64,000 nt of DNA from DASVFB01 sp963815965 (GCA_963815965.1 CAWFIT010000017.1:147945-211944), one strand, 5' to 3'. Counted from the first letter of the stretch, positions 7,604 to 15,962 are shown. Notes: generated by a model not told the origin, from the sequence alone. Made by a program: numbers and translations.

Positions 7604-8825
7604 TCAGCCGGAGTCGAAGCGGAGCAGCTTGGCCGCGTCGACGTCGACGACCCAGAACGAGCCCGCTCCGAAGGCGCCGCCCGACAGGTCGTGCGTCGTC
7701 ACGAGCTCGTGCAGTCGCGCACCGGTCACGGCGTCGACGATGTCGACGAGGCAGTTGTCACGACCATGACGGTGACGGGGCCGACTGCGAGGCCGCCGCC
7801 CTGTTGTGCAGCGCGGCCGCCCGGTCGTCGTCAGCGCCGTGCGGCGCCAGCGTCGCCGCATCGAAATGCACGAGAAACGGGTTCAACGGATTGAGCTCGA
7901 AGAGCCGGCTCCACAGGCCGGAGGGGCCGTACGCGATCTGAGCACCGTTGACGATCGAGCCCGTTCGAACGACGGCGTTCGTCGCCGGGTCGATCTGAAG
8001 CAGGTCGTCGCCCCGTCTCACCCACGCATAACCGCCGCCGACTGCGACCGGGCCGCCGGGCAGGTTTTCGTCGAGCAGGAACGAGACCGTGTTCGTCGCC
8101 GGGTCGATCCGCGCAAGCCGCATTTCCCCGAGCGCCTTTTGGCCGTTCGCCCAGACGCCTTCCGCGCCGGCGGCAATCGTCGCCGCCTGCTGGACGAAGA
8201 TCGACGCCACGACGCTGTTCGTCGCCGGATCGATTCTCAGCACGCGGTCCTCGGCAGGATTCGCCGTCCACGCGGCGCCGGCGCCCGCGGCAACCGCCCG
8301 CGCGCCGCCGACAGCGATGCGCGCGACGATCGCGTTCGTCGCGGTGTCGACACGGATCAGCGAGCCCGTGCCGGCATCCGCGACCCAGACGGAGCCGAAA
8401 CCGAAAGCGACGTCGCGGGGGATGCCCCCGATGTCGATGGACGCAGTCGGCTTCAGGTCGCCCTCGGTGCTCGTCGCGCTTCGAACCGTGATCGAGACCG
8501 TCGTGACGCGGCTCTTGTTCCCGGCTCGGTCGACCGCCCGCACGCGGAGGGCGTGCGTACCAGTCGCGAGCGTTTCGCTGTAGCGCGCCGCGCATGCGTG
8601 CAAACGCGGCGAGTCGAACGCGCACAGGTATCTGAGCTTCCTCAGGGGAGTGACGCGGTCTCTCGAGCGGAACACGTAGGTCGGCTGGACGGCGGTCGTG
8701 TCCCTCGGCCCGGACACGGCCGGCGCGCTCGGAGGCGTCCTGTCGCGCACCGAGCCGAGGGGCGACGCCGCCGCCGTGAGAGGCGCGGAGAGGACAAGTG
8801 CAACGAGTGGCAGGTAGCGCGTCAT
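7604..8825 (-). pseudogene. Secreted YVTN-type beta-propeller protein, frameshifted twice near the 3' end
   Basis: The main frame (8825 to 7758) encodes a signal peptide, an Ig-like segment (residues 30-115, with RSRDRVTPLRKLRYLCAF and THALRVRAVDRAGNKS) and propeller blades built on repeats such as VWVADAGTGSLIRVDTATNAI. It then runs into an out-of-frame stop. The next blade continues in a second frame near 7765-7805 (GGGLAVGPVTVMV). The last one continues in a third frame to 7604 (LVDIVDAVTGARLHELVTTH, then FWVVDVDAAKLLRFDSG). Two indels therefore break an otherwise full-length gene. The propeller resembles the sensor part of the SARP regulator 1.3 kb away. Its ATG overlaps the stop of the upstream gene (ATGA, 8822-8825). 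Confidence 0.7.
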
Positions 8826-9415
8826 GATGTGGCACTGCGGACGTTGGCGTGTCCCTGCTCGACCGGCGGCAGCACGCTAGGGGCGAGTCCGCCGGCAAAG
8901 CAGCGCGGTGTCGAGATCGCGTGGTCCTTGTCCGGGTTGACGAAGAATCCCCAGTACATCTGGGCCGAGGTGGTGTCGCCGTTGTCGATCACCACCAGGT
9001 AGGCGCCGACGATCCACCAGTTGGCGGGGCGATACCACGGAGCACCGGTGTAGTCGTTGGTGGAGATCGGCTCCGAGACGGTTCCGGTCATCACCGCGAC
9101 GTTGCCGTGGACGTTCAGGCAGCTCATATGCACGCTGCCCACCGGCGGGACAAGGGGGTTCGTCTCTGCGTTCGGTTGGACGTTCAGCATGCCGTCGGCG
9201 CTGCCTGAGACGCCCTGCGTCTCCTGGAAAGTCCCGTCGCTCCAGGCGCGGAACGCGACGTGTAGGTCGACAAGATCGCCGCGGATCGCAGTCTCGGACC
9301 CTTTCAGCGACCCCTGTGCCGAGTTGAACGGACTCTCGGCAGCCGCGGGCAAAGCGACAAGGGCAGCTGTCGCGACCAATGCGAGCAACGTGCAAAGACG
9401 GGCGGAGGCTCTCAT
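8822..9415 (-). CDS. Secreted protein of unknown function
   Basis: 197 residues with a clear signal peptide (RLCTLLALVATAALVALPAAA). The mature protein starts ESPFNSAQGSLKGSE and is rich in beta strand and aromatics (PWYRPANWWIVGAYLVVIDNG; MYWGFFVNPDKDH), with two cysteines that could pair. This pattern is common in small exported actinobacterial proteins, and I cannot assign a function. It is followed by the propeller gene with an ATGA overlap and preceded 43 nt away by another secreted protein on the same strand, so the three look like one exported-protein operon. Confidence 0.7.
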   Translation of the reverse strand: MRASARLCTLLALVATAALVALPAAAESPFNSAQGSLKGSETAIRGDLVDLHVAFRAWSDGTFQETQGVSGSADGMLNVQPNAETNPLVPPVGSVHMSCLNVHGNVAVMTGTVSEPISTNDYTGAPWYRPANWWIVGAYLVVIDNGDTTSAQMYWGFFVNPDKDHAISTPRCFAGGLAPSVLPPVEQGHANVRSATS

Positions 9416-9458
9416 GCTGCGACTCCTTTATCGATGTTTTTCAGTGACCCCGAGGCGG

Positions 9459-9944
9459 TCAAGCGCCCAGGGCCGCGCACAGCTGCGCTCGTTCGGTCGC
9501 GGTGTCCGGCCCGTCGTGCTCGATCAGGTGGCCGGCGGCGTCGAAGACGCTCCTGCCTGCGCCCCCGATCGCGACGCCGCCGTCCGGGAGCTTCGTCACG
9601 ACGTTGGTGCCGGTCGTGAAGAACTCGCCGGTGACGAGATCCTCGTGGAAGACGCGAACGCCGCGGTTGGCCAGCGACAGGCCGTTGAGCGGGTTCGTCG
9701 TCGTCCCCTCGAACGACGCGACCCACAGCTGGCTAATCGCGGTCCCGTCCTTGTCGTAGAAGGTCGTGATCTCCCGCGTGACGTCGAACACGCCGATCAA
9801 CGCCACGCCGCTCGGGCACGGATTGCGGTTGATCGTCGTCACGTGCACCGTCTCGCGCGTCGGCTCGACGGCTGCTGCCGGCGCCGCGAGTGCGAGCGGC
9901 AGCGTCAGCGCCGCCACGAGAAGAAGAACAGTCTGCTTGGCCAT
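9459..9944 (-). CDS. Secreted protein of unknown function
   Basis: About 161 residues from ATG at 9944. A strong AGGAGGGA ribosome-binding site at 9954-9961 decides this start over the longer frame from 10115. The signal peptide (MAKQTVLLLVAALTLPLALA) is typical. The mature part contains VTTINRNPCPSGVALIGVFDVTREITTFYD and ends in a Gly/Asp-rich region. No family is recognised beyond exported actinobacterial proteins. It is transcribed divergently from the SARP regulator, and the shared intergenic region carries 11-bp-spaced repeats (10010-10027) that could be that regulator's operator. Confidence 0.7.
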   Translation of the reverse strand: MAKQTVLLLVAALTLPLALAAPAAAVEPTRETVHVTTINRNPCPSGVALIGVFDVTREITTFYDKDGTAISQLWVASFEGTTTNPLNGLSLANRGVRVFHEDLVTGEFFTTGTNVVTKLPDGGVAIGGAGRSVFDAAGHLIEHDGPDTATERAQLCAALGA

Positions 9945-10009
9945 TGCGGCATCCCTCCTCGTCTTGCTTCTGCGGACGAGCCGAGCTTCGCGGAGGACGC
10001 GAAACAACC

Positions 10010-10032
10010 CGTAAGCGCGCAGTAAACGACCG
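10010..10032. promoter_or_regulatory. Candidate SARP operator: two 11-bp-spaced heptamers
   Basis: GTAAGCG at 10011-10017 and GTAAACG at 10022-10028 match at 6 of 7 positions and are exactly 11 bp apart. SARP-family regulators characteristically bind direct heptamer repeats with 11- or 22-bp periodicity. The site sits between a SARP gene and a divergent secreted-protein gene. A TAGCGT -10-like element follows at 10058-10063. Confidence 0.45.
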
Positions 10033-10081
10033 TCTTTACCGCACGGCGCGTCGGTGCTAGCGTCGCGGCGAGGTACGCAGA

Positions 10082-11867
10082 ATGCGCTTCCAGCTTCTAG
10101 GACCGGTCCAGGCAAGCGACGGCGGACGCAGCCTGGATCTCGGGCCTCGGAAGCAACGGGCGTTGCTCGCGCTGCTCCTGCTCGAGGATCGGCCCGTGAG
10201 CCTCGCCCGCGCGGTCGACGAATTGTGGGCCGATCCTCCGGCGACCGCGCCGAAGATGATCCAGATGTACGTCTCCGGCCTGCGCAGGGCGCTCGGAGCA
10301 GACAGCATTCGGACGACGCACGCGGGCTACGAGCTCGACGCCAACGGCGCGGACGTCGACGTGCGCCGGTTCCGCTCGCTTCGTGAAACGGCGGAGCGCG
10401 AGCCCGCGCTTGCGGCGAGCGTTCTCCGTGAGGCGCTCGAGCTCTGGCAAGGAGAACCGCTCTCCGACCTGGTCGGCGAGCCGTTCGCCGACCGGGAGCG
10501 CGCGCGACTCGAGGACGAGCGACTCGACGCCGAGGAGGACCGCATGGAGGCCGAGCTCGACCTCGGCAACCGGGGGGACATCGTCGAGCTGCAGGCGCTC
10601 GTGGCTCGCCATCCCTACCGCGAACGTCTGCGCCGGCTCCTGGTTCTCGCGCTCTACCGAGCCGGCCGTCAGGCGGAAGCGCTGGATGCGTATCAGGACG
10701 CCGTCCGCGTGCTCCGCGACGACCTCGGGCTGGAGCCGAGCAGGGATCTTCGCGATCTGGAGCTCGCGATCCTCCGCCAAGACCCGAGCCTCGACGCGCT
10801 GCACGCGGAGGCGCCCGCGGAGGTGCGCCGGCCGCGCCGGCGTCGGCTGGCGGCCGCGGCGCTCGCTGCAGCTGCGCTCGGGATCGCGGTTGGCGCGGTG
10901 CTCGCGTCGCGCGGCGGCACCGACATGCAGATCACGGCGAACCACGCCGCAGCTCTCGACCCGGAGACCGGGAAGGTGACAAACGTCGTTCCCGTCGGTC
11001 TCGAGCCGACCGCGATCACGAGCGTCGGGGATCGCGTCTACGTCGCGAGCGGCCAGGACAACGCTGTCCTGGTGCTCGATGCGGTCACAGGGCGGAGGAT
11101 CCGTTCAATCCCGGTTGGCGGCACCGTGACCGCGCTGTCGGGCGAGGGGCGCTTTCTGTGGGCCGTCGAGTTCTACGACCGCGAGATCCTGCGCATCCCG
11201 ATCGACACCGTCGGCGAGCCCACTCGCGTTCGCTTGCCGTACGCCCGGAGGAGGTCCCTCGTGCTGCGTGAACACCCGGTTGCCGTAGCAGCAAGCTCCG
11301 ACAGGAGCATGGATCGGGACGGACACGGGACGGCTCTTCTTCGCAGGCGGCGGAGGTGGAGTTCGCCTGATTACCGCGCTCGACTCGCCGATTCGGGCAC
11401 TCGCCTACGCGCCGCCGTTTCTCTGGATCGCCGCGCCGCGCGTGCGAAACGCCACTGGATCCCTGCAGGAATCCGCCGAGGTCGTGCGCTTCGATCTCCG
11501 CACGCAGTCAAAGCAATCCGTGTCGGTAGGACTTGATCCGAGCGCGCTGGCCGTCGTCGGGACCGGCGTGTGGGCGGCCACGGAGGCGATCGGCAAGGTC
11601 TACCACGTCGACCACACCGTCGCAATCGCGACCGTCGTGGACTTGCACACACACAGCCTCGCCGAAGGGCCATGCAGCTCCGGCTTGCCTGTCGGCTGCC
11701 CCGGAAGCATGGACTCGGCCGGTGGCTTCCTGTGGGCTCCCTCCGCTCGCGATCGCATGATCTATCGCGTCGACATGCGCACGAACCGTGTGACGCGCAT
11801 TGCGGTAAAGGGCAATCCGGTGGGCGCGAACTCGGCCGCAGGTCGCGTCTGGGTCGTCGCCGGCTGA
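10082..11867 (+). pseudogene. Membrane-anchored BTAD/SARP one-component regulator with extracellular propeller, interrupted by a frameshift and an in-frame stop
   Basis: Residues 1-95 are an OmpR-type winged helix (MRFQLLGPVQASDGGRSLDL). Residues 96-245 are the BTAD domain, with LYRAGRQAEALDAYQDAVRV and DDLGLEPSRDLRDLE. A basic stop-transfer region (RRPRRRR) and one membrane helix at about 260-278 lead to an outward-facing propeller (VGLEPTAITSVGDRVYVASG). After about 11230 the propeller continues in another frame: APTGAWIGTDTGRLFFAGGG, DSPIRALAYAPPFLWIAAP, then VVRFDLRTQSK to 11867. That frame also has a TAG at 11286-11288. The intact ancestor would sense an external ligand and bind DNA directly. 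The operator candidate lies 55 nt upstream. Confidence 0.75.
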
Positions 11868-11884
11868 AGAAGTAGCCTCGCGCG

Positions 11885-13114
11885 GTGGAGATCGAATCGA
11901 CTCCGCTGCAGCGCGTGCGCGTCTTCGACGCGTTCCGCCACCGCGATTTCCGGCTGCTGTGGTCCGGGCAGTTCGTCTCGCTGATCGGGGACGCGGCGTT
12001 CTTCACCGCGCTCGGCTGGCGCGCGTTCACACTCGTCGGTTCGTCCCGGCTCGGCATCGTCTTCCTCGCCCAGGCGATCGGACTGCTGACCACGCTTCTG
12101 ATCGGCGGCGCGCTCGCCGACCGAATACCGCGCCGGACAATGATGATCGCGTCCGACCTGTCGCGCTGCGTCGTCGTGGCAACGCTCGCGCTCGCCGACG
12201 CGACGGGCCACCTCACGTTCACGCTGCTGCTCGTCCTCACGTTCCTGAACGGCCTCGGCGACGGCTTCTTCTTCCCGGCCGTCGGAGGCATCGTTCCGCT
12301 CGTCGTGGAGCAGAACGCGCTGCCGTCGGCGAACAGCCTGATCGGCGTCGCGCGCTGGGGGTCGTTCATCATCGGCCCGGCGCTCGCCGCCGGTTTGTAC
12401 TCCGCGACCGGGTCGTCCGTCGTCTTCGCGCTCGACGCCGCGTCCTTCGTCGTCTCCGCCGCGCTGCTCTGGCGGCTGAAGGCCCGGGCCGTGCAACCGA
12501 CCGCCAAGGAGGGCACGTTTCGGGAGATCGGCAGCGGCGTGCGCTACGTCTCGAACATCCCGTGGCTCTGGGTGACGATCACGCTCTTTGCGGTCATCCT
12601 GATGCTGCAACTCGCGCCCCAGCAGGTGTTGATGCCGGAGCTCGTCCACGAGCACTTCGGTCGCGGCGTCGGCGCGTACGGGTTCCTCGTAACGATGTTC
12701 GGCGCGGGCACGGTGACGGGCACGCTCCTGTTCGGGCAGCTGCAGCCGCGCAGGCGGCGCGGCGTCGTCAACTACTCGTTCTGGCTCGTCAACAGCCTCG
12801 CGATCGCGGCACTCGCGCTGTCGCCCTGGTTCCAGCTCGCCGCGTTCTTCGCACTCGTACGTGGCTTCTGCGTCGGCTTCGGCGTTGCGATGTGGGAGAC
12901 GATGCTTCAGGAGCTCGTCCCGGACCACCTGCTGTCGCGCGTCGTGAGCCTCGACTTCTTCGGCTCCTTCGGGCTGATGCCGATCGGGCTCGCATTCGCA
13001 GCGGCGATCGCCGGCCTCGCGTCGGCGGGGACGATCATCGCGCTCGGCGCGCTGGTGTCCGCGGCGATGATCGCCCTCACGATGACGCGGCCCTGGCTCC
13101 GCGCCGTGGAATGA
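11885..13114 (+). CDS. MFS transporter, EntS/MFS_3-like exporter
   Basis: A 409-residue MFS protein with about 12 membrane segments. It opens FRHRDFRLLWSGQFVSLIGDA, the N-terminal signature of the enterobactin-exporter/macrolide-efflux (MFS_3) group. It has GGALADRIPRRTMMI in the helix 2-3 loop and a late LVPDHLLSRVVSLDFFGSFG segment. Proton-driven export of a small molecule is likely; the substrate is unknown. The start is GTG at 11885, 6 nt after TAGCCT (11873-11878) and 17 nt after the SARP propeller stop, so it could be read from either promoter. Confidence 0.88.
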   Translation: MEIESTPLQRVRVFDAFRHRDFRLLWSGQFVSLIGDAAFFTALGWRAFTLVGSSRLGIVFLAQAIGLLTTLLIGGALADRIPRRTMMIASDLSRCVVVATLALADATGHLTFTLLLVLTFLNGLGDGFFFPAVGGIVPLVVEQNALPSANSLIGVARWGSFIIGPALAAGLYSATGSSVVFALDAASFVVSAALLWRLKARAVQPTAKEGTFREIGSGVRYVSNIPWLWVTITLFAVILMLQLAPQQVLMPELVHEHFGRGVGAYGFLVTMFGAGTVTGTLLFGQLQPRRRRGVVNYSFWLVNSLAIAALALSPWFQLAAFFALVRGFCVGFGVAMWETMLQELVPDHLLSRVVSLDFFGSFGLMPIGLAFAAAIAGLASAGTIIALGALVSAAMIALTMTRPWLRAVE

Positions 13115-13245
13115 GGGCTTCGCGCCGGGTTCCGCCGATGCGTCGGATGGCGGTTTTCCGACACGCGAAGGCGGGCATCCTCCTACCGGTGACTTCTGGC
13201 CCGCGACATCCTTCTTCGCAACGAGAACGACGACTGGGAGACAAG

Positions 13246-13413
13246 ATGAATCGCACCTATGTGTATCCGGTAAATGTCGAGTGGCGCAGCGCGGGCGAGC
13301 GGCGCTCGCGGGCGCGTGTGTCGGCCCTCAGCATGGAGTCCGTGGACAGACGCTTGCCGCGGCTCACGACAGCGCCGGTGTACGCCGTGCCGCACAAGCG
13401 GCCGATTTTCTGA
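13246..13413 (+). CDS. Possible small protein (55 residues)
   Basis: An ATG at 13246, preceded by GGGAG at about 7 nt, opens a 55-codon frame beginning MNRTYVYPVNVEWRSAGERR and ending HKRPIF. It is basic with no recognisable domain. It fills the otherwise empty 340-nt stretch between the MFS gene and the tRNA, and it ends 6 nt before a strong hairpin. Support is limited to the ribosome-binding site and position; the rest of 13115-13245 shows nothing I can support. Confidence 0.25.
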   Translation: MNRTYVYPVNVEWRSAGERRSRARVSALSMESVDRRLPRLTTAPVYAVPHKRPIF

Positions 13414-13419
13414 GCACAA

Positions 13420-13448
13420 CCGGCGCGGAAACAGAGTTTCCGCGCCGG
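13420..13448. terminator. Bidirectional hairpin between the small frame and tRNA-Pro
   Basis: A 12-bp perfect stem (CCGGCGCGGAAA paired with TTTCCGCGCCGG) with a 5-nt loop CAGAG. It lies 4 nt beyond the 3' end of tRNA-Pro on the minus strand and 6 nt beyond the small frame on the plus strand. It has no long T-tract, so it may act as an RNA 3' end or processing stem as well as a terminator. Confidence 0.6.
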
Positions 13449-13452
13449 AAAA

Positions 13453-13526
13453 TCGGGGTGCCCAGATTTGAACTGGGGACCTCTCCGACCCGAACGGAGC
13501 GCGCTACCAGGCTGCGCCACACCCCG
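13453..13526 (-). tRNA. tRNA-Pro (anticodon CGG)
   Basis: The minus strand folds into a standard 74-nt cloverleaf. The acceptor stem is CGGGGTG/CACCCCG with discriminator A. The D-arm contains AGCCTGGTAGC. The anticodon stem is CTCCG/CGGAG with loop TTCGGGT (anticodon CGG, reading CCG). The T-arm is CCCCAG-TTCAAAT-CTGGG. CCA is not encoded. CCG is a frequent Pro codon in this GC-rich window. Confidence 0.95.
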
Positions 13527-13616
13527 AGTGCGGCGTACAGATTAGCAACGCTCTTGGCACCGATCCGTGACGGTTCCGCAAGTACTGTTGTCCTCACTGA
13601 TAACGGAGGAGGCGGT

Positions 13617-13958
13617 GTGAACGTCGTGGTGCTGATCGGAAACCTCGCAACGGACGTCGAGTTGCGAGATGTCGCGCTGGAGAAGAAGGTCGCGAGCTTC
13701 CTGCTCGCAGTCGACCGCTCGGCGAAGGATGCCGGCGCCGATTTCATCAACGTCTCGACCTGGGACCGCCAGGCGGAGGTGTGCGACGAGTACCTGTCGA
13801 AGGGATCCCGCATCGCGGTGAACGGGCGCCTGCGAAGCCGTTCCTGGGAGGACGCAGAAGGCAAACGCCGTAGCGCGGTCGAGGTGGTCGCGAACAAGAT
13901 CGAGTTCCTCGACTCCCGCGTGCGCGAGGAAGCGCCGTTCGAGGCAGTCCCCTCGTAG
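13617..13958 (+). CDS. ssb: Single-stranded DNA-binding protein, short form without acidic tail
   Basis: 113 residues with an SSB OB-fold: MNVVVLIGNLATDVELRDV, FINVSTWDRQAEVCDEYLSKGSRIAVNGRLRSRSW, RRSAVEVVANKIEFLD. GTG at 13617 is fixed by GGAGGAGG at 13606-13613; the longer frame across the tRNA is rejected. Canonical SSBs end in a DDIPF-like acidic tip that recruits partners. This one stops at EAPFEAVPS and lacks it, so it may be a secondary SSB (SsbB-like) rather than the replication SSB. Its stop codon overlaps the -10-like TAGTAT of the following gene. Confidence 0.9.
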   Translation: MNVVVLIGNLATDVELRDVALEKKVASFLLAVDRSAKDAGADFINVSTWDRQAEVCDEYLSKGSRIAVNGRLRSRSWEDAEGKRRSAVEVVANKIEFLDSRVREEAPFEAVPS

Positions 13959-13969
13959 TATCCGCGGGC

Positions 13970-14713
13970 GTGGCCCGCAGGGACGACATCGTCGCGTTTG
14001 CCGACGAGCTGCTCGCGGTCGAGGCGTTCCCGGAGTACGGGCGGCCCGGGCTCCAGGTCATTGGTGCGGACGAGGTGACGAAGGTCGTCTGCGGCGTCTC
14101 GAGCTCGCGTGAGCTTTTCGAACGCGCCGGCGGAGCGGGCGCACAGCTCGTGCTCGTGCACCACGGGCTTTTCTGGCGGAACGAGCCGCTGGTGGTCGAC
14201 CGACGATTGAAGGGCCGGCTAGAGGCGTTGTTCGCCGGCGACCTGACGCTCCTCGCCTACCATCTCGCGCTCGACGCGCACCCGGAGCTCGGCAACAACG
14301 CGCTGCTCGCCGATCGACTTGGCGCCCGGCGCGAAGGCGCGTTCGCGGCGATCGGAGCCGGCGCGCGGTACGACGAGCCGGTGACGATCGAGGAGCTCGC
14401 GACGCGGCTCCGAGACGCGACCGGCCGCGAACCGCTCGTCTTCCCCGGGGGGCCGGAGCGAATCCGGCGTGTCGCGATCGTGACGGGCGGCGGCGGCACA
14501 CGGCTCATCGAGGCGGCCCACGAAGGGTACGACGCCCTCGTCACGGGCGAGCCGGAGGAGCCCGCGCTCCACGCCGCACGCGAGCTCGGGATTCACTTCC
14601 TCGCTGGCGGTCACTACGCGACGGAGACGTTCGGCGTGAATGCGCTCGCGGCCCGCCTAGCGGACGAGTTCGGGCTCGAGTGGGAGTTCCTCGATCTCCC
14701 CAATCCGGTGTAG
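13970..14713 (+). CDS. Nif3-like dinuclear metal-centre protein (GTP cyclohydrolase I type 2 homologue)
   Basis: 247 residues of the NIF3/DUF34 family. Metal-ligand motifs are present in order: the His pair in LVLVHHGLFW, LTLLAYHLALDAHPELGNNA, a central VAIVTGGGGTRLIEAAHEGYDALVTGE, and the C-terminal HFLAGGHYATETFGVNALAARL. The family forms hexameric rings with a two-metal site; its physiological substrate is not settled. GTG at 13970 follows TAGTAT by 8 nt. The last 57 nt overlap the convergent hydrolase gene, an unusually long tail-to-tail overlap. Confidence 0.9.
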   Translation: MARRDDIVAFADELLAVEAFPEYGRPGLQVIGADEVTKVVCGVSSSRELFERAGGAGAQLVLVHHGLFWRNEPLVVDRRLKGRLEALFAGDLTLLAYHLALDAHPELGNNALLADRLGARREGAFAAIGAGARYDEPVTIEELATRLRDATGREPLVFPGGPERIRRVAIVTGGGGTRLIEAAHEGYDALVTGEPEEPALHAARELGIHFLAGGHYATETFGVNALAARLADEFGLEWEFLDLPNPV

Positions 14714-15538
14714 GAACCGAAAGATCGCGTCGACAACGGCACGCGGGCGTTCACCGTTCAGCAGATGACCGCAATCTGCGATCACGCGCAGCGGCGCATC
14801 GAGTAACCGCGCGTACTGAAACGCGTCGCGAAGCGGCACCTGAAGGTCGCGGGCGCCGTGGACCACGAGCGCCGGGCAACGAACCCGCTCCAGCTCAACA
14901 CGCGGATCCGTGCGGACCAGCGCATCGCCCGCGGTTCGCGTGTCGGTGTACAACCCGGAGCCGGCGAGGAAGCCTTCGGCTGCCCGCGGGTCGAGCGCCC
15001 GAGGATCGGCGGCGCCTGCGAAACCAAACACCACCCGCTTGAGCACGGGTTTGCCCGCGACCGCGCGCCTTCGCCGCGACAGTCGTTTGCCGGGCTTGAC
15101 GAACGCCACAAGGGTCAAGGCGCGCTCCGCCTGGCGCGTCCCCGAGCCGATTCCCGCACACCCGGCGAGCACGAGGCCACGGACGGCATCCGGGTGCCGG
15201 GCGGCCGCTCGCAGCGCCACGACGGCCCCGAGGGAGTGTCCGACGAGCACAGCCGGATCGTCGAGCACCGCGACGAGGCGGTCGGCGTAGGGATCAAGAG
15301 TCTCCACAGGCGCAGGCAGCGGCGACGAGCCCCCGTGGCCGGGGAGCTCGGGGACGAGCACGCGGCAACGCTGTGCCAGAGCCGGAGCCATGAGCGTCCA
15401 GTTGGAGGCGGCACCGCCGAACCCGTGGACCAGAGCTACGGTCGGCCCGCTCCCCGCCTCGAAGGTGCGTAGCCGCGTGCCTCGTATCTCGCGAAAGCGC
15501 GCAGTGAAGCCGGGCAAAAAAGGGTTGCTCGGCATCAT
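14657..15538 (-). CDS. Alpha/beta hydrolase
   Basis: A 293-residue alpha/beta-hydrolase fold. The oxyanion HGFGG is followed by the nucleophile elbow GHSLG (LVGHSLGAVVALRAAARHPD), then the acid in VVHGARDLQVPL and the catalytic His in VIADCGHLLNGERP. The cap region (VAGKPVLKRVVFGFAGAADP) is about 80 residues. The fold is general for esterases, lipases and C-C hydrolases, so the substrate cannot be named. No signal peptide is present, which indicates the cytosol. It overlaps the Nif3-like gene at its 3' end. Confidence 0.85.
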   Translation of the reverse strand: MMPSNPFLPGFTARFREIRGTRLRTFEAGSGPTVALVHGFGGAASNWTLMAPALAQRCRVLVPELPGHGGSSPLPAPVETLDPYADRLVAVLDDPAVLVGHSLGAVVALRAAARHPDAVRGLVLAGCAGIGSGTRQAERALTLVAFVKPGKRLSRRRRAVAGKPVLKRVVFGFAGAADPRALDPRAAEGFLAGSGLYTDTRTAGDALVRTDPRVELERVRCPALVVHGARDLQVPLRDAFQYARLLDAPLRVIADCGHLLNGERPRAVVDAIFRFLHRIGEIEELPLEPELVR

Positions 15539-15572
15539 CCGGACGGATTATGCTTAGAGCGTTGATGAGCTT

Positions 15573-15658
15573 ATGGAGGTCAGCGGAACGTTGAATTTCC
15601 GCAACGACAAAGGAAGCAGCGAGTAGCCCGCTCGGCCGAGTGCCGGACGGGCTTTTTT
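15573..15658 (+). promoter_or_regulatory. Leader with 17-codon open frame and intrinsic terminator (attenuator candidate)
   Basis: ATG at 15573 opens MEVSGTLNFRNDKGSSE, ending in TAG at 15624-15626. Immediately overlapping is a terminator: AGCCCG (15625-15630), an inner CTCGGCCGAG palindrome, then CGGGCT (15648-15653) within the T-run 15653-15658. The next gene starts 20 nt later. This can be an attenuating leader peptide or simply the terminator of a short RNA begun in the divergent region near 15550. Confidence 0.5.
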
Positions 15659-15678
15659 CTGCCTCGAAAGGAGCGAGC

Positions 15679-15849
15679 ATGGCGAATCATCTGACGCCTG
15701 ACGAGCTGTCGAAGGAGCTCGGGATCGAACGCCAGGAAGTCATCCGGGTGTGCGTGGAGGAGGGCGTTCCGATTTATCAGGGCAAGATCGACAAGACGCT
15801 CTTCCAGGCGCAGCTCGCCGCGATCGGGGCTCTACCGCCCAAGCACTAG
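15679..15849 (+). CDS. Small helix-turn-helix-like protein (56 residues)
   Basis: ATG at 15679 follows AAAGGAG at good spacing; the longer frame from 15640 runs back through the terminator and is rejected. LTPDELSKELGIERQEVIRVC looks like a helix-turn-helix of the excisionase/MerR type. A short strand, VPIYQGKIDKTLFQ, follows as a wing. It could bind DNA or serve as a small adaptor. It is expressed behind an intrinsic terminator and followed by its own terminator at 15891. Confidence 0.6.
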   Translation: MANHLTPDELSKELGIERQEVIRVCVEEGVPIYQGKIDKTLFQAQLAAIGALPPKH

Positions 15850-15854
15850 GTGTC

Positions 15855-15879
15855 GTGCGAAGTGCTGCGCACTTCGCAC
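15855..15879. repeat. Inverted repeat downstream of the small HTH gene
   Basis: The arms GTGCGAAGT (15855-15863) and ACTTCGCAC (15871-15879) are perfectly complementary around GCTGCGC. It sits between the stop codon at 15849 and the terminator at 15891, so it probably forms a 3'-UTR hairpin that protects the transcript or aids termination. Confidence 0.5.
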
Positions 15880-15890
15880 GAGGGTAGACC

Positions 15891-15922
15891 GGGCATGCGC
15901 GCTTTGCGCGCGTGCCCTTTTC
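15891..15922 (+). terminator. Intrinsic terminator of the small HTH gene
   Basis: A 12-nt arm GGGCATGCGCGC pairs with GCGCGCGTGCCC across a TTT loop, with one mismatched or wobble pair. TTTTCCTT follows. It is correctly oriented to end the transcript of the gene stopping at 15849. Confidence 0.7.
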
Positions 15923-15962
15923 CTTCTATTGAAAGGTGATTGCTACGCCGAAGGGATGTTTC

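Noticed and set aside
13281..13616. N-terminal extension of the SSB frame across the tRNA
   Set aside because: It runs through tRNA-Pro and the hairpin. GTG at 13617 has a strong ribosome-binding site and begins at the family start.
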